Of a DNA stretch of 7,732 nucleotides, positions 1-5,769 are shown piece after piece. The notes under the pieces are model-generated. The model worked only from the letters and a program-made list of their open reading frames with translations, searched no databases and was not told where the DNA came from. How positions within the stretch are numbered: position 1 is the first letter of the stretch; every line of letters begins with the position of its first letter. The stretch spans positions 1 to 7,732 of the forward strand of contig JAKASH010000127.1 of assembly GCA_021828225.1 (NCBI GenBank), read 5' to 3'. The stretch comes from Acidobacteriota bacterium. Lineage in GTDB: Bacteria; Acidobacteriota; Terriglobia; UBA7540. A program made the position numbers and the translations under genes.

Positions 1-36
1 AGCACCCCGACTTCAAGACTGTGGGACGATCGGTTT

Positions 37-55
37 GGTAGCCGCGACACTGTAG
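37..55 (-). repeat. Inverted copy of the leader repeat
   Basis: Read on the minus strand, the last 17 bases of this unit (positions 53 to 37) match 106-122 at 15 of 17 positions. Both end in GTCGCGGCTACC. It therefore looks like an inverted, partial copy of the unit at 95-129. The 12 bases 37-48 are an exact reverse complement of 111-122, so the two copies can form a long stem. Confidence 0.6.
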
Positions 56-94
56 TATGTCGCAGGTTTTCAATTGCCGTGGTGAAAAGTCCCG

Positions 95-129
95 CAACGG
101 TGAAAACACCGTCGCGGCTACCCGTGCGG
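95..129 (+). repeat. Leader repeat unit A (palindromic core plus tail)
   Basis: The core is a hairpin: ACGGTG at 97-102, loop AAAA, CACCGT at 107-112, followed by a tail CGCGGCTACC and TGCGG. A second copy with the same plan lies at 201-235. The shared core is CGGTGARRACACCGYCGC, then TAC, then TGCGG. The compensated stem change (T-A for C-G) suggests that the hairpin is what is conserved. I recall similar units between genes in acidobacterial genomes, but this has not been checked. Confidence 0.6.
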
Positions 130-140
130 CGGCCACAAGA

Positions 141-163
141 CCCGGCCCCACGAAAGGGCCGGG
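141..163. other. GC-rich 8-bp hairpin
   Basis: CCCGGCCC at 141-148 is perfectly complementary to GGGCCGGG at 156-163, with a seven-base loop CACGAAA. No T-tract follows, so it is not a standard intrinsic terminator. It sits between the two direct repeat units. Its role is unknown; it may simply be part of the repeat cluster. Confidence 0.5.
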
Positions 164-200
164 GGTCGGCATTGGAGATTTCGGGCAAGCGCTGCAATGG

Positions 201-235
201 CCGGCGGTGAGGACACCGCCGCTACAGTTATGCGG
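201..235 (+). repeat. Leader repeat unit B (palindromic core plus tail)
   Basis: GGCGGTG at 203-209 pairs with CACCGCC at 214-220 around an AGGA loop, and the tail CGCTACAG then leads to TGCGG. Compared with the unit at 95-129, two loop bases (AA to GG), the last stem base and a three-base GGC insertion differ, while the rest of the core matches. Bases 222-228 (CTACAGT) are also the reverse complement of 49-55 in the inverted copy. Confidence 0.6.
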
Positions 236-237
236 GT

Positions 238-267
238 TTGACTTTAGCTTTGTGGGCAGAATAAGAT
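238..267 (+). promoter_or_regulatory. Probable sigma70-type promoter of the mutase gene
   Basis: TTGACT at 238-243 matches five of six bases of the -35 consensus. TAAGAT at 262-267 matches four of six of the -10 consensus, with an 18-base spacer. Transcription would start near 274, leaving a leader of about 20 bases before the ATG at 295. That places all the upstream hairpins outside this transcript, which argues against a riboswitch for this gene. No other good promoter was seen upstream of the catabolic genes. Confidence 0.5.
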
Positions 268-294
268 AGGGCCAGAAAGTGGCGGCCGACGGCG

Positions 295-1932
295 ATGGCA
301 AAAACAGTCAAACCGGGCGAACGGAAGGCCGGCGCACTGAAGGAGCGTCAGGAGAAGTTCACCACGCTTTCGGGCGTTCCGGTTGAGCCGCTTTACACCG
401 AAGACGACCTCAAAGATTTCAGCTACAGGCGCGACCTAAGCGATCCGGGCGAATTCCCTTACACGCGCGGCATTCACCGCACCATGTACCGCGGCAAGCT
501 CTGGACGATGCGCCAGTTTTCCGGCTTTGGCAGTCCGAAAGACACCAACCAGCGCCTGCATTACCTGTTGAAACAGGGCCAGACGGGGCTTTCCATCGCC
601 TTTGATTTGCCGACCCTGATGGGCTACGATTCCGACCATCCGCTGGCCGAAGGCGAAGTGGGCAAATGCGGGGTTGCGGTGTCATCGCTGGCCGACATGG
701 AGACGCTGCTGGAGGGGCTGCCGCTTGAGCGCGTGACCACTTCCATGACCATCAATTCCCCGGCGGCCATGATCTGGGCCATGTACCTGGTGGCGGCGGA
801 GAAGAACGGCGCCGACTGGAAGCACATCTCCGGCACGCTGCAGAACGACATTCTGAAGGAATACATCGCCCAGAAGGAATACATCTTTCCGCCTGCGCCG
901 TCGATGCGCCTGGTGGTGGATTCCATCCTGTTCAGCGAGAGAGAGACGCCGCGCTGGAATCCGATTTCCATCAGCGGCTATCACATTCGCGAGGCCGGTT
1001 CGACGGCGGTGCAGGAGCTGGCCTTCACTCTGCGCGACGGAATCGAATACGTGCAATGGGTGCGGCTGGCGGGGCTGGACGTGGACGACTTTGCGCCGCG
1101 GCTGAGTTTCTTTTTCAATTCGCACAACGATCTTTTTGAGGAAATTGCCAAGTTCCGGGCGGCGCGCAAGATCTGGGCGACGGTGATGCGCAAACGCTTC
1201 GGGGCGCAGAATCCGCGCTCGTGGCTCTGCCGGTTTCATACCCAGACGGCGGGATGCTCGCTGACCGCGCAACAGCCTTACAACAACGTGGTGCGGACCA
1301 CCATCCAGGCGCTGGCCGGAGTGCTGGGCGGAACACAGTCTCTCCATACGAATTCGCTGGACGAGGCCTGGGCGCTGCCAACCGAGCACGCCGCGACCCT
1401 GGCGCTGCGCACGCAACAGGTGATCGCGCACGAAAGCGGCGTGGCCAACACGGCCGACCCGCTGGGCGGTTCGTACTTCCTCGAAAAGCTGACGCTCGAC
1501 ACCGAGCGTGCCTGCTACGAGTACTTCGACAAGATTGACGCTCTGGGCGGCATGGTGGCCGCGATCGAAAAGGGCTTTCCGCAGAAAGAGATTCACGAGG
1601 CCGCTTACGCCTACCAGCGGGCGGTCGAACACAAGGAAAAGATTATTGTGGGCGTAAACGATTTCGTTGCGGAAGAGGAGCGGCCCGTCGATATCCTGGT
1701 GATCGACGAGAGCATTGCCAAACACCAGCGCGAGAAGCTGGCCGAACTAAAAGAGAAACGCGACAACGCGCGCGTCCAGTCGGCCCTTGAGTCGCTGGGG
1801 AGTGCCGCCGCAACCGACCGGAACCTGATGCCCAATATCCTGGAATGCGTGCGCGCATACGCAACACTGGGCGAAATGTGCGACGTGCTGCGCAAGGTTT
1901 TTGGGACATACGAAGAACCCGCGTTCCGGTAA
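295..1932 (+). CDS. B12-dependent acyl-CoA mutase, large subunit (isobutyryl-CoA mutase type)
   Basis: This is the catalytic TIM-barrel subunit of the methylmalonyl-CoA mutase family, which rearranges the carbon skeleton of acyl-CoAs using adenosylcobalamin. At 545 residues it lacks the B12-binding domain, which is encoded separately at 2106. Conserved blocks include RQFSGFG (73-79), AFDLPT (102-107), [11 protein letters not shown] (180-190), [11 protein letters not shown] (228-238, with Tyr229-His230 matching Tyr243-His244 of P. shermanii), [20 protein letters not shown] (about 317-336) and [10 protein letters not shown] (about 346-355). Phe75 and Gln193 replace Tyr89 and Arg207 of true methylmalonyl-CoA mutase. 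Isobutyryl-CoA mutase (IcmA, Phe80/Gln198) has the same pair, with the same offset of five. Automatic annotation would probably say methylmalonyl-CoA mutase. The ATG at 295 follows an in-frame TAA at 262-264; no strong ribosome-binding site is visible. Family assignment is near certain, the isobutyryl-type specificity is likely, and the exact substrate is unknown. Confidence 0.93.
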   Translation: MAKTVKPGERKAGALKERQEKFTTLSGVPVEPLYTEDDLKDFSYRRDLSDPGEFPYTRGIHRTMYRGKLWTMRQFSGFGSPKDTNQRLHYLLKQGQTGLSIAFDLPTLMGYDSDHPLAEGEVGKCGVAVSSLADMETLLEGLPLERVTTSMTINSPAAMIWAMYLVAAEKNGADWKHISGTLQNDILKEYIAQKEYIFPPAPSMRLVVDSILFSERETPRWNPISISGYHIREAGSTAVQELAFTLRDGIEYVQWVRLAGLDVDDFAPRLSFFFNSHNDLFEEIAKFRAARKIWATVMRKRFGAQNPRSWLCRFHTQTAGCSLTAQQPYNNVVRTTIQALAGVLGGTQSLHTNSLDEAWALPTEHAATLALRTQQVIAHESGVANTADPLGGSYFLEKLTLDTERACYEYFDKIDALGGMVAAIEKGFPQKEIHEAAYAYQRAVEHKEKIIVGVNDFVAEEERPVDILVIDESIAKHQREKLAELKEKRDNARVQSALESLGSAAATDRNLMPNILECVRAYATLGEMCDVLRKVFGTYEEPAFR

Positions 1933-1935
1933 AAT

Positions 1936-2037
1936 GATTCTGAGCGAGATGACAGTAGATCCCTCGCGGAGTCTGCGCTGAGCAGAAAAGCAGATTCCGC
2001 GCTGCGCTCGGAATGGCACCGCGAAGGGATCGAATGA
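1936..2037. repeat. Nested palindromic intergenic element between the two mutase genes
   Basis: The inner stem pairs 1965-1976 with 1990-2001 (11 of 12, fully paired if a G-U is allowed) around a 13-base loop. GATCCCT at 1958-1964 is also the exact reverse complement of 2025-2031. GATTCTGAGCG at 1936-1946 is close to the reverse complement of CGCTCGGAATG near 2007-2017. No T-tract follows the stem. I recall similar units (around CATTCCGAGCGCAGCG) as dispersed repeats in Acidobacteriota, but have not verified this. It may slow or partly stop transcription between the subunit genes. Confidence 0.65.
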
Positions 2038-2055
2038 CGAATGAAGGGGTTGGGG

Positions 2056-2109
2056 CAATCACTCGATGACTCAATCACGCAATCGCTCAATCATTCAATG
2101 GATCAATGA
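2056..2109 (+). repeat. Degenerate 8-bp tandem repeat running into the B12-subunit start codon
   Basis: The stretch divides exactly into 8-base units: CAATCACT, CGATGACT, CAATCACG, CAATCGCT, CAATCATT, CAATGGAT and a partial CAATGA. That is about 6.75 copies with a strong CAAT start in all but one unit. The last unit contains the ATG at 2106. No purine-rich ribosome-binding site fits between the repeat and the start, so the repeat itself forms the translation-initiation region. Confidence 0.7.
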
Positions 2110-2516
2110 ATATGCCTGATCGACGGATTCGCGTTATTGTTGCCAAGCCGGGCTTGGACGGGCACGACCGGGGCGCCAAGATTGTGGCCCGCGCTCTGCG
2201 TGACGCCGGCATGGAAGTGATCTACACCGGGCTGCGCCAGACTCCGGAGCAGATATCGAGCGCAGCGGTCCAGGAAGACGTGGATGTTGTCGGGATCTCG
2301 ATCCTATCCGGCGCGCACAACACCATCATTCCCCGTATCTGCCAGTTGCTGCGAGACGCAGAGATGCAGGACGTTCTGGTGATTGTGGGCGGAATCATTC
2401 CGGATGAAGATATCGCCAAGCTGAAAGAAGCAGGGGTTGCGGCGGTGTTTCAGCCGGGCGCCTCCACTCAGGAGATTGTGGATTTCATCCGCAGCCACGT
2501 GAAGCAAGCCGCGTGA
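2106..2516 (+). CDS. B12-binding small subunit of the acyl-CoA mutase
   Basis: This is the cobalamin-binding partner of the mutase at 295, a free-standing Rossmann-like domain that carries adenosylcobalamin base-off with a histidine as lower ligand. The motif set is complete: DGHDRG at 18-23 (Asp18 and ligand His20), S-I-L at 65-67 and GG at 95-96. At 136 residues it has the length I recall for Streptomyces IcmB and corresponds to the C-terminal domain of fused methylmalonyl-CoA mutases. It starts within an 8-bp tandem repeat and has no clear ribosome-binding site; the ATG at 2112 is an alternative start two codons in. The two subunit genes are 173 bases apart, unusually wide for partners needed in equal amounts. 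Function is near certain; substrate specificity lies with the large subunit. Confidence 0.93.
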   Translation: MNMPDRRIRVIVAKPGLDGHDRGAKIVARALRDAGMEVIYTGLRQTPEQISSAAVQEDVDVVGISILSGAHNTIIPRICQLLRDAEMQDVLVIVGGIIPDEDIAKLKEAGVAAVFQPGASTQEIVDFIRSHVKQAA

Positions 2517-2540
2517 CGGCCCTTCCCCAAAATTCCACTG

Positions 2541-2545
2541 AAAGG
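2541..2545 (+). promoter_or_regulatory. Ribosome-binding site supporting a TTG start
   Basis: AAAGG at 2541-2545 lies eight bases before the TTG at 2554. It supports that TTG over the in-frame GTG at 2581, which has only the weaker GAAACCCGA upstream. Confidence 0.5.
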
Positions 2546-2553
2546 TTTTCCCC

Positions 2554-4230
2554 TTGCCACGGTCGGTTGTCGAAACCCGAGTGAATCGCGACTCGGCGGG
2601 GTTCCAGGAAAACACCCGCCGAATGAAGGAACTCGTCAGCGAGATCCTCAACCAGGAGGAGGCCATCCGCGAAGGCGGCGGAGCGAAGGCCGTCGAATCG
2701 CAGCACAAGAAGGGCCGGCTGACGGCGCGAGAGCGCATTGCCCTGCTCATCGATCCCAGAAGCGACTTCTTCGAACTGAGCATTTATGCAGCCTTTGAGA
2801 TGTATGAGGAGTGGGGCGGCGCACCCGCAGCAGGCGTGATCACCGGGCTGGGGCGCATCCACGGGCGGCTGGCGATGATTGTGGCAAACGATGCCACAGT
2901 GAAAGCCGGCGCGTTCTTTCCCATGACCGCCAAGAAGGTCCTGCGCGCGCAGCAGATCGCCATCGACAATCGGATTCCCACAATTTACCTGGTGGACTCG
3001 GCCGGGATTTTTCTGCCGCTGCAGGAAGACGTTTTCCCCGACACCGACGATTTTGGCCGCGTGTTTCGGCACAACGCCGTGATGAGCGCCATGGGCATTC
3101 CACAGATCACGGCCATCATGGGCATGTGTGTGGCGGGCGGCGCTTACCTGCCCGTGATGTGCGACCACATTCTGATGACCGAAGGCAGCGGGCTTTTTCT
3201 CGCCGGACCGGCGCTGGTGCAGGCGGCCATCGGACAGAAGACTTCGGCGGAAGAACTGGGCGGCGCAAAGATGCACGCGCAGATCAGCGGCACGGTGGAT
3301 TTCCGCGAACCGGACGACCAGAGCTGCATCGCAAGAGTTCGAGCTTTGGTTGATAAAATGGGCCACAAGCCGTTGGCAGCATTTGACAAACAGTCAGCGG
3401 AGTCGCCCGCTTATCCGGCGGAGGAAATCTACGGCATCTTTTCCGGCGAGGCCACGGCGCAATACGACATGCGGGAAATTCTGGCCCGCGTGGTGGACGG
3501 CAGCAACTTTGAGGAATACCGCGCTGAGTATGGCCGGACACTGCTGTGCGGCTATGCAAGGATCGGCGGCTGGGCGGTGGGCATTGTGGCCAATCAAAAG
3601 AAGTCGGTCCAGACCGTTTCCCACGAAAGCGGAGAAAAACGCATCCACTTTGGCGGCGTGATCTATACCGAATCGGCGGAGAAGGCGGCGCGCTTCATCA
3701 TGGATTGCAACCAGAACACGGTGCCGCTGATCTTTTTCCACGACGTGAATGGATTCATGGTGGGCAAGGAAGCCGAATGGAGCGGCATTATCCGCGCCGG
3801 AGCCAAGATGGTGAATGCCGTCTCCAACAGCGTTGTTCCCAAGGTCACCGTTATCTGCGGAGGGAGCTTCGGCGCCGGCCATTACGCCATGTGCGGCAAG
3901 GCGTACGATCCGCGGTTCATCTTTGCCTGGCCCACCGCGCGCTACGCCGTGATGAGCGGTGATTCGGCCGCAAACACGCTGGTGGAAATCAAAGTCAAAC
4001 AACTGGAACGCAGCGGGAAGAAATTGAGCGAAGAGGAAAAGCAGGAAATGCTCCGGTCGGTTCGCGCTACTTACGAGCATCAGTCCGATCCACGCTATGG
4101 GGCAGCGCGGCTGTGGGTGGACGCCATCATCGATCCGGCCGAAACGCGGGAAGCACTGATCTGGGCGCTCGAAGCTGCTGCGCTGAATCCAGAGGTGAAG
4201 GAGTTCAAGACCGGCGTGTTGCAAACATAA
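2554..4230 (+). CDS. Acyl-CoA carboxylase carboxyltransferase (beta) subunit, methylcrotonyl-CoA type
   Basis: This subunit transfers the carboxyl group from carboxybiotin to an acyl-CoA. It has the double crotonase fold of the family. The N-terminal half carries VANDATVKAGAFFP (roughly residues 110-123) and GMCVAGGAY (190-198); the C-terminal half carries GGSFGAGHYAMCGKAYDPRF (436-455), followed by AWPTARYAVMSG. The VANDATVK block, LPLQEDVFPD and the PRFIFAWP stretch resemble methylcrotonyl-CoA carboxylase beta (MccB/LiuB) more than propionyl-CoA carboxylase. The downstream hydratase and HMG-CoA lyase support that reading, so the likely product is 3-methylglutaconyl-CoA. At 558 residues it is slightly longer than the usual 535 or so. 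The start is a TTG backed by AAAGG. The biotin carboxylase and biotin-carrier partner is not in the window. Geranyl- or propionyl-CoA remain possible substrates. Confidence 0.88.
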   Translation: MPRSVVETRVNRDSAGFQENTRRMKELVSEILNQEEAIREGGGAKAVESQHKKGRLTARERIALLIDPRSDFFELSIYAAFEMYEEWGGAPAAGVITGLGRIHGRLAMIVANDATVKAGAFFPMTAKKVLRAQQIAIDNRIPTIYLVDSAGIFLPLQEDVFPDTDDFGRVFRHNAVMSAMGIPQITAIMGMCVAGGAYLPVMCDHILMTEGSGLFLAGPALVQAAIGQKTSAEELGGAKMHAQISGTVDFREPDDQSCIARVRALVDKMGHKPLAAFDKQSAESPAYPAEEIYGIFSGEATAQYDMREILARVVDGSNFEEYRAEYGRTLLCGYARIGGWAVGIVANQKKSVQTVSHESGEKRIHFGGVIYTESAEKAARFIMDCNQNTVPLIFFHDVNGFMVGKEAEWSGIIRAGAKMVNAVSNSVVPKVTVICGGSFGAGHYAMCGKAYDPRFIFAWPTARYAVMSGDSAANTLVEIKVKQLERSGKKLSEEEKQEMLRSVRATYEHQSDPRYGAARLWVDAIIDPAETREALIWALEAAALNPEVKEFKTGVLQT

Positions 4231-4232
4231 GA

Positions 4233-4267
4233 GCATCCTCTCGCAAAGGCGCTAAGGCGCAAAGAAA
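4233..4267 (+). repeat. Cassette repeat, copy 1
   Basis: This copy runs from GCATCCTCTCGCAAAGGCGC to GGCGCAAAGAAA, directly after the carboxyltransferase stop. Bases 4233-4264 match the reverse complement of 4389-4420 at 30 of 32 positions. It contains the CGCAAAGGCGC-type unit repeated with a period of about nine bases. Confidence 0.8.
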
Positions 4268-4388
4268 CGGAAAACTTTCAATTGGGAATTCATACGGAAT
4301 CGAGAAGATCAGCTTGCCGGATTTCGATTTGGAAAGCCTTGAGTGAGTTGATATCTCCGGCGTCATCATCTGGCGCGGAGGACAGGAG
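4265..4388. other. Spacer between inverted repeat copies 1 and 2
   Basis: This 124-base stretch is bounded by an inverted pair of repeats. It has no gene I can support; short frames cross it but they are continuations of repeat translation. It may be the remnant of something once carried in the cassette. It is slightly richer in A and T than the flanking genes by eye. Confidence 0.4.
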
Positions 4389-4420
4389 CTTTGCGCCTTG
4401 GCGCCTTTGCGTGAGGATGC
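4389..4420 (-). repeat. Cassette repeat, copy 2 (inverted)
   Basis: This is the reverse complement of copy 1 with two substitutions in 32 bases. It lies immediately upstream of the GxxExxY gene, and its outer end (GTGAGGATGC) carries the GAGGA that probably serves as that gene's ribosome-binding site. Confidence 0.8.
4413..4417 (+). promoter_or_regulatory. Ribosome-binding site inside the repeat end
   Basis: GAGGA at 4413-4417 (part of TGAGGA) sits ten bases before the ATG at 4428. It identifies that ATG as the start rather than the in-frame TTG at 4398, which lies inside the repeat and would add ten repeat-encoded residues. Confidence 0.5.
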
Positions 4421-4427
4421 TTTTCCC

Positions 4428-4811
4428 ATGACCGAAAACGACATTGCAACACAGATTGTCGATGCTGCCTATAAGATTCACACGACGCTGGGGCCGGGCC
4501 TGCTCGAATCTGTTTACGAAGCTGTGATGGCGGAGGAACCGGCGCGGCGGAGATTGCGTGTCGTCCGCCAGCAGGCGATTCCTGTGGTTTATGAAAATGT
4601 CCATCTGGAAGTCGGCTTCCGCGCTGACCTGATTGTGGAGGGGAAGGTCATTATTGAGATCAAGTCGGTCGAAGCGATCGCACCCGTTCACAAGAAGCAA
4701 CTTCTGACTTATCTCCGGCTGGCGGATAAGCGGCTTGGGATCCTCATCAACTTCGATGTGGAACTCATCAGAGATGGGATCAGTCGCGTTGTCAATCGTT
4801 TAAAAGAATAA
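4428..4811 (+). CDS. GxxExxY family protein (PD-(D/E)XK nuclease-like)
   Basis: This 127-residue protein has the family-defining motif GLLESVY at 24-30 (Gly24, Glu27, Tyr30). Further on, GFRADLIVEGKVIIEIKSVE gives the D...(D/E)-x-K pattern (Asp then Glu-Ile-Lys) of PD-(D/E)XK nuclease folds. The block PVHKKQLLTYLRLADKRLG and the closing LINF are also typical of the family. The cellular role of the family is not established; nuclease activity is only suggested by the motif. The start is the ATG at 4428, with GAGGA supplied by the repeat. The segment MAEEPARRRLRVVRQQ differs from what I remember of relatives, where a Tyr-Glu-Leu usually follows the Ala, so slight local divergence is possible. 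It is flanked by inverted repeats and interrupts a catabolic operon, so it is probably unrelated to the pathway. Confidence 0.88.
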   Translation: MTENDIATQIVDAAYKIHTTLGPGLLESVYEAVMAEEPARRRLRVVRQQAIPVVYENVHLEVGFRADLIVEGKVIIEIKSVEAIAPVHKKQLLTYLRLADKRLGILINFDVELIRDGISRVVNRLKE

Positions 4812-4813
4812 AA

Positions 4814-4848
4814 GCTTGCTCACGCAAAGGCGCAGAGGCGCAAAGAAA
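4814..4848 (+). repeat. Cassette repeat, copy 3
   Basis: It runs from GCTTGCTCACGCAAAGGCGC to GGCGCAAAGAAA, in the same orientation as copy 1 and inverted relative to copy 2. It begins two bases after the stop codon of the GxxExxY gene, just as copy 1 begins two bases after the carboxyltransferase stop. Confidence 0.8.
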
Positions 4849-4852
4849 AACT

Positions 4853-4858
4853 AAAGGA
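4853..4858 (+). promoter_or_regulatory. Ribosome-binding site of the HMG-CoA lyase gene
   Basis: AAAGGA at 4853-4858 lies eight bases before the ATG at 4867, in a purine-rich tract that continues directly from repeat copy 3. AAGGTG at 4860-4865 is too close to the start to be used. Confidence 0.55.
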
Positions 4859-4866
4859 AAAGGTGA

Positions 4867-5751
4867 ATGGAGACAGTCAAAATTATTGAATGCCCGCGCG
4901 ATGCCTGGCAGGGGCTTGAGAAGATTATTCCGGCCGAAGTTAAGGCGGACTACCTCGGAAAACTGATTCGGGCCGGTTTCAGGCATCTGGACGCGGTCAG
5001 CTTTGTGGCGCCGAAGTTCGTTCCGCAGATGGCCGACAGCGAACAGGTGATGGAAAAACTCGCAGACGTTTTGCAGGCTGCGACGAACGGGACTACGCCT
5101 GAAATCATCGGAATCGTTGTGAATGAGAAGGGCATGGAGCGCGCGCTGAAAACGCCGGGAGTGACCACGCTGGGATATCCTTACTCGATCTCTGCAAATT
5201 TCCGACGGCAGAATGCCAACATGTCGTTGCGCGAGTCACGCGAAGTGGTGGAGAAAATCCAACGCGAAACTCAGAAGGCCGGACGCGACCTGGTGGTTTA
5301 TATTTCGATGGCCTTCGGCAATCCTTTCGCGGAGCCTTGGGGCCCCGAGATCGTCGAAGACGCCATCGAGTGGCTGAAGGGTCTTGGCGTAAGGACCGTC
5401 TCCCTGGCTGACACGGTCGGCGTGTCGACAGCTAAAGAAGTGGGTGAACTTTTTGGGAATTTGAAAAAGTATTCTAAGGACTTGGAAATTGGGGTTCATT
5501 TGCACAGCCGCGCCGAAGGAGCTGCGGAAAAAGTCCTGGCCGCTTATGAGGCCGGTTGCCGCCGGTTTGATTCCGCGCTGACAGGTCTCGGTGGCTGTCC
5601 TTTTGCCGGCGACGAACTGGTCGGAAACATCCCAACCGAGATTGTGGTTTCAACGCTCGCCGAACGCGGCGTCCAGATCGGCATCGAGCCGTGGGCCATG
5701 TTGTCAGCCATCGAGGCAACCAAAGAGATTCGCAAGCAGTATGCGGAATGA
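4867..5751 (+). CDS. Hydroxymethylglutaryl-CoA lyase family protein
   Basis: It is predicted to cleave HMG-CoA to acetyl-CoA and acetoacetate, the last step of leucine degradation, in the cytoplasm. It is a TIM-barrel enzyme of the HMGL-like family, 294 residues long, near the usual bacterial length. The catalytic Arg11-Asp12 (in ECPRDAWQG), the metal-binding His211-x-His213 (GVHLHSR) and the catalytic Cys244 (GLGGCPFAGDELVGN) are all present. The N-terminal motif differs from the usual GPRDGLQN, and VHLHSRAE replaces VHCHDTYG. This resembles a variant group I recall from Bacteroidota, with ECPRDAMQG and AHLHSRP. The neighbouring carboxyltransferase and hydratase support the role. A related aldol-type lyase with another acyl-CoA substrate is the main alternative. 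Confidence 0.87.
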   Translation: METVKIIECPRDAWQGLEKIIPAEVKADYLGKLIRAGFRHLDAVSFVAPKFVPQMADSEQVMEKLADVLQAATNGTTPEIIGIVVNEKGMERALKTPGVTTLGYPYSISANFRRQNANMSLRESREVVEKIQRETQKAGRDLVVYISMAFGNPFAEPWGPEIVEDAIEWLKGLGVRTVSLADTVGVSTAKEVGELFGNLKKYSKDLEIGVHLHSRAEGAAEKVLAAYEAGCRRFDSALTGLGGCPFAGDELVGNIPTEIVVSTLAERGVQIGIEPWAMLSAIEATKEIRKQYAE

Positions 5752-5769
5752 TGAGGGAAAGCTAAGCCA

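Larger units (their letters stand above)
1..294. other. Non-coding, repeat-rich leader upstream of the mutase gene
   Basis: I see no convincing gene here. An open frame at 57-269 is built largely from the repeat units and does not resemble a protein. The stretch holds three related repeat units (37-55 inverted, 95-129 and 201-235 direct), a very GC-rich hairpin at 141-163 and a promoter at 238-267. Several helices compete: 37-48 can pair perfectly with 111-122 (12 bp), while 44-49 can instead pair with 58-63, and 97-102 with 107-112. Bases 3-41 could be the last twelve codons of an upstream gene ending in TAG at 39-41, but that is too short to support. Confidence 0.6.
4233..4848. mobile_element. 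Putative GxxExxY repeat cassette inserted in the catabolic operon
   Basis: A block of about 616 bases separates two catabolic genes that are otherwise closely spaced. It begins two bases after the carboxyltransferase stop codon and holds three copies of one repeat (plus at 4233, minus at 4389, plus at 4814) and a single gene, 4428-4811, between the second and third. The inverted pair flanks the gene like element termini. There is no transposase, and no target-site duplication is evident. Mobility is an inference. It could equally be a repeat family with which this gene family is habitually associated. Confidence 0.45.

Noticed and set aside
3..41. Tail of an upstream gene ending at TAG
   Set aside because: Twelve codons are too few to recognise or support.
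141..163. Intrinsic terminator
   Set aside because: A strong GC stem, but no T-tract follows.
37..235. Cobalamin riboswitch controlling the B12-dependent mutase
   Set aside because: The GGTGAAAAGTCC stretch at 81-92 is suggestive, but I could not find the conserved B12 box or the full core. The likely promoter at 238-267 also lies downstream of all the hairpins. A covariance-model search would settle it.
57..269. 70-residue open frame upstream of the mutase
   Set aside because: It is made of repeat units and hairpins, has no ribosome-binding site, and its translation resembles no protein.
682..1725. 347-residue minus-strand open frame inside the mutase gene
   Set aside because: It is the antisense shadow of a GC-rich conserved gene. 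The plus-strand protein has clear family motifs; the antisense one has none and is rich in Arg and His.
2485..4236. Long minus-strand open frames opposite the carboxyltransferase
   Set aside because: Antisense shadows with no family features; the plus frame is conserved along its whole length.
4113..4346. Plus-strand open frame crossing the carboxyltransferase end and repeat copy 1
   Set aside because: It starts in the wrong frame of a real gene and continues through the repeat; no plausible start or family.
4205..4444. Minus-strand frame across the inverted repeats
   Set aside because: Both ends are repeat translation (SRKGAKAQ on each side), a common artefact of this repeat type.
4233..4848. 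CRISPR array
   Set aside because: Three repeat copies in mixed orientation with unequal spacers, one of which is a gene; no cas genes.
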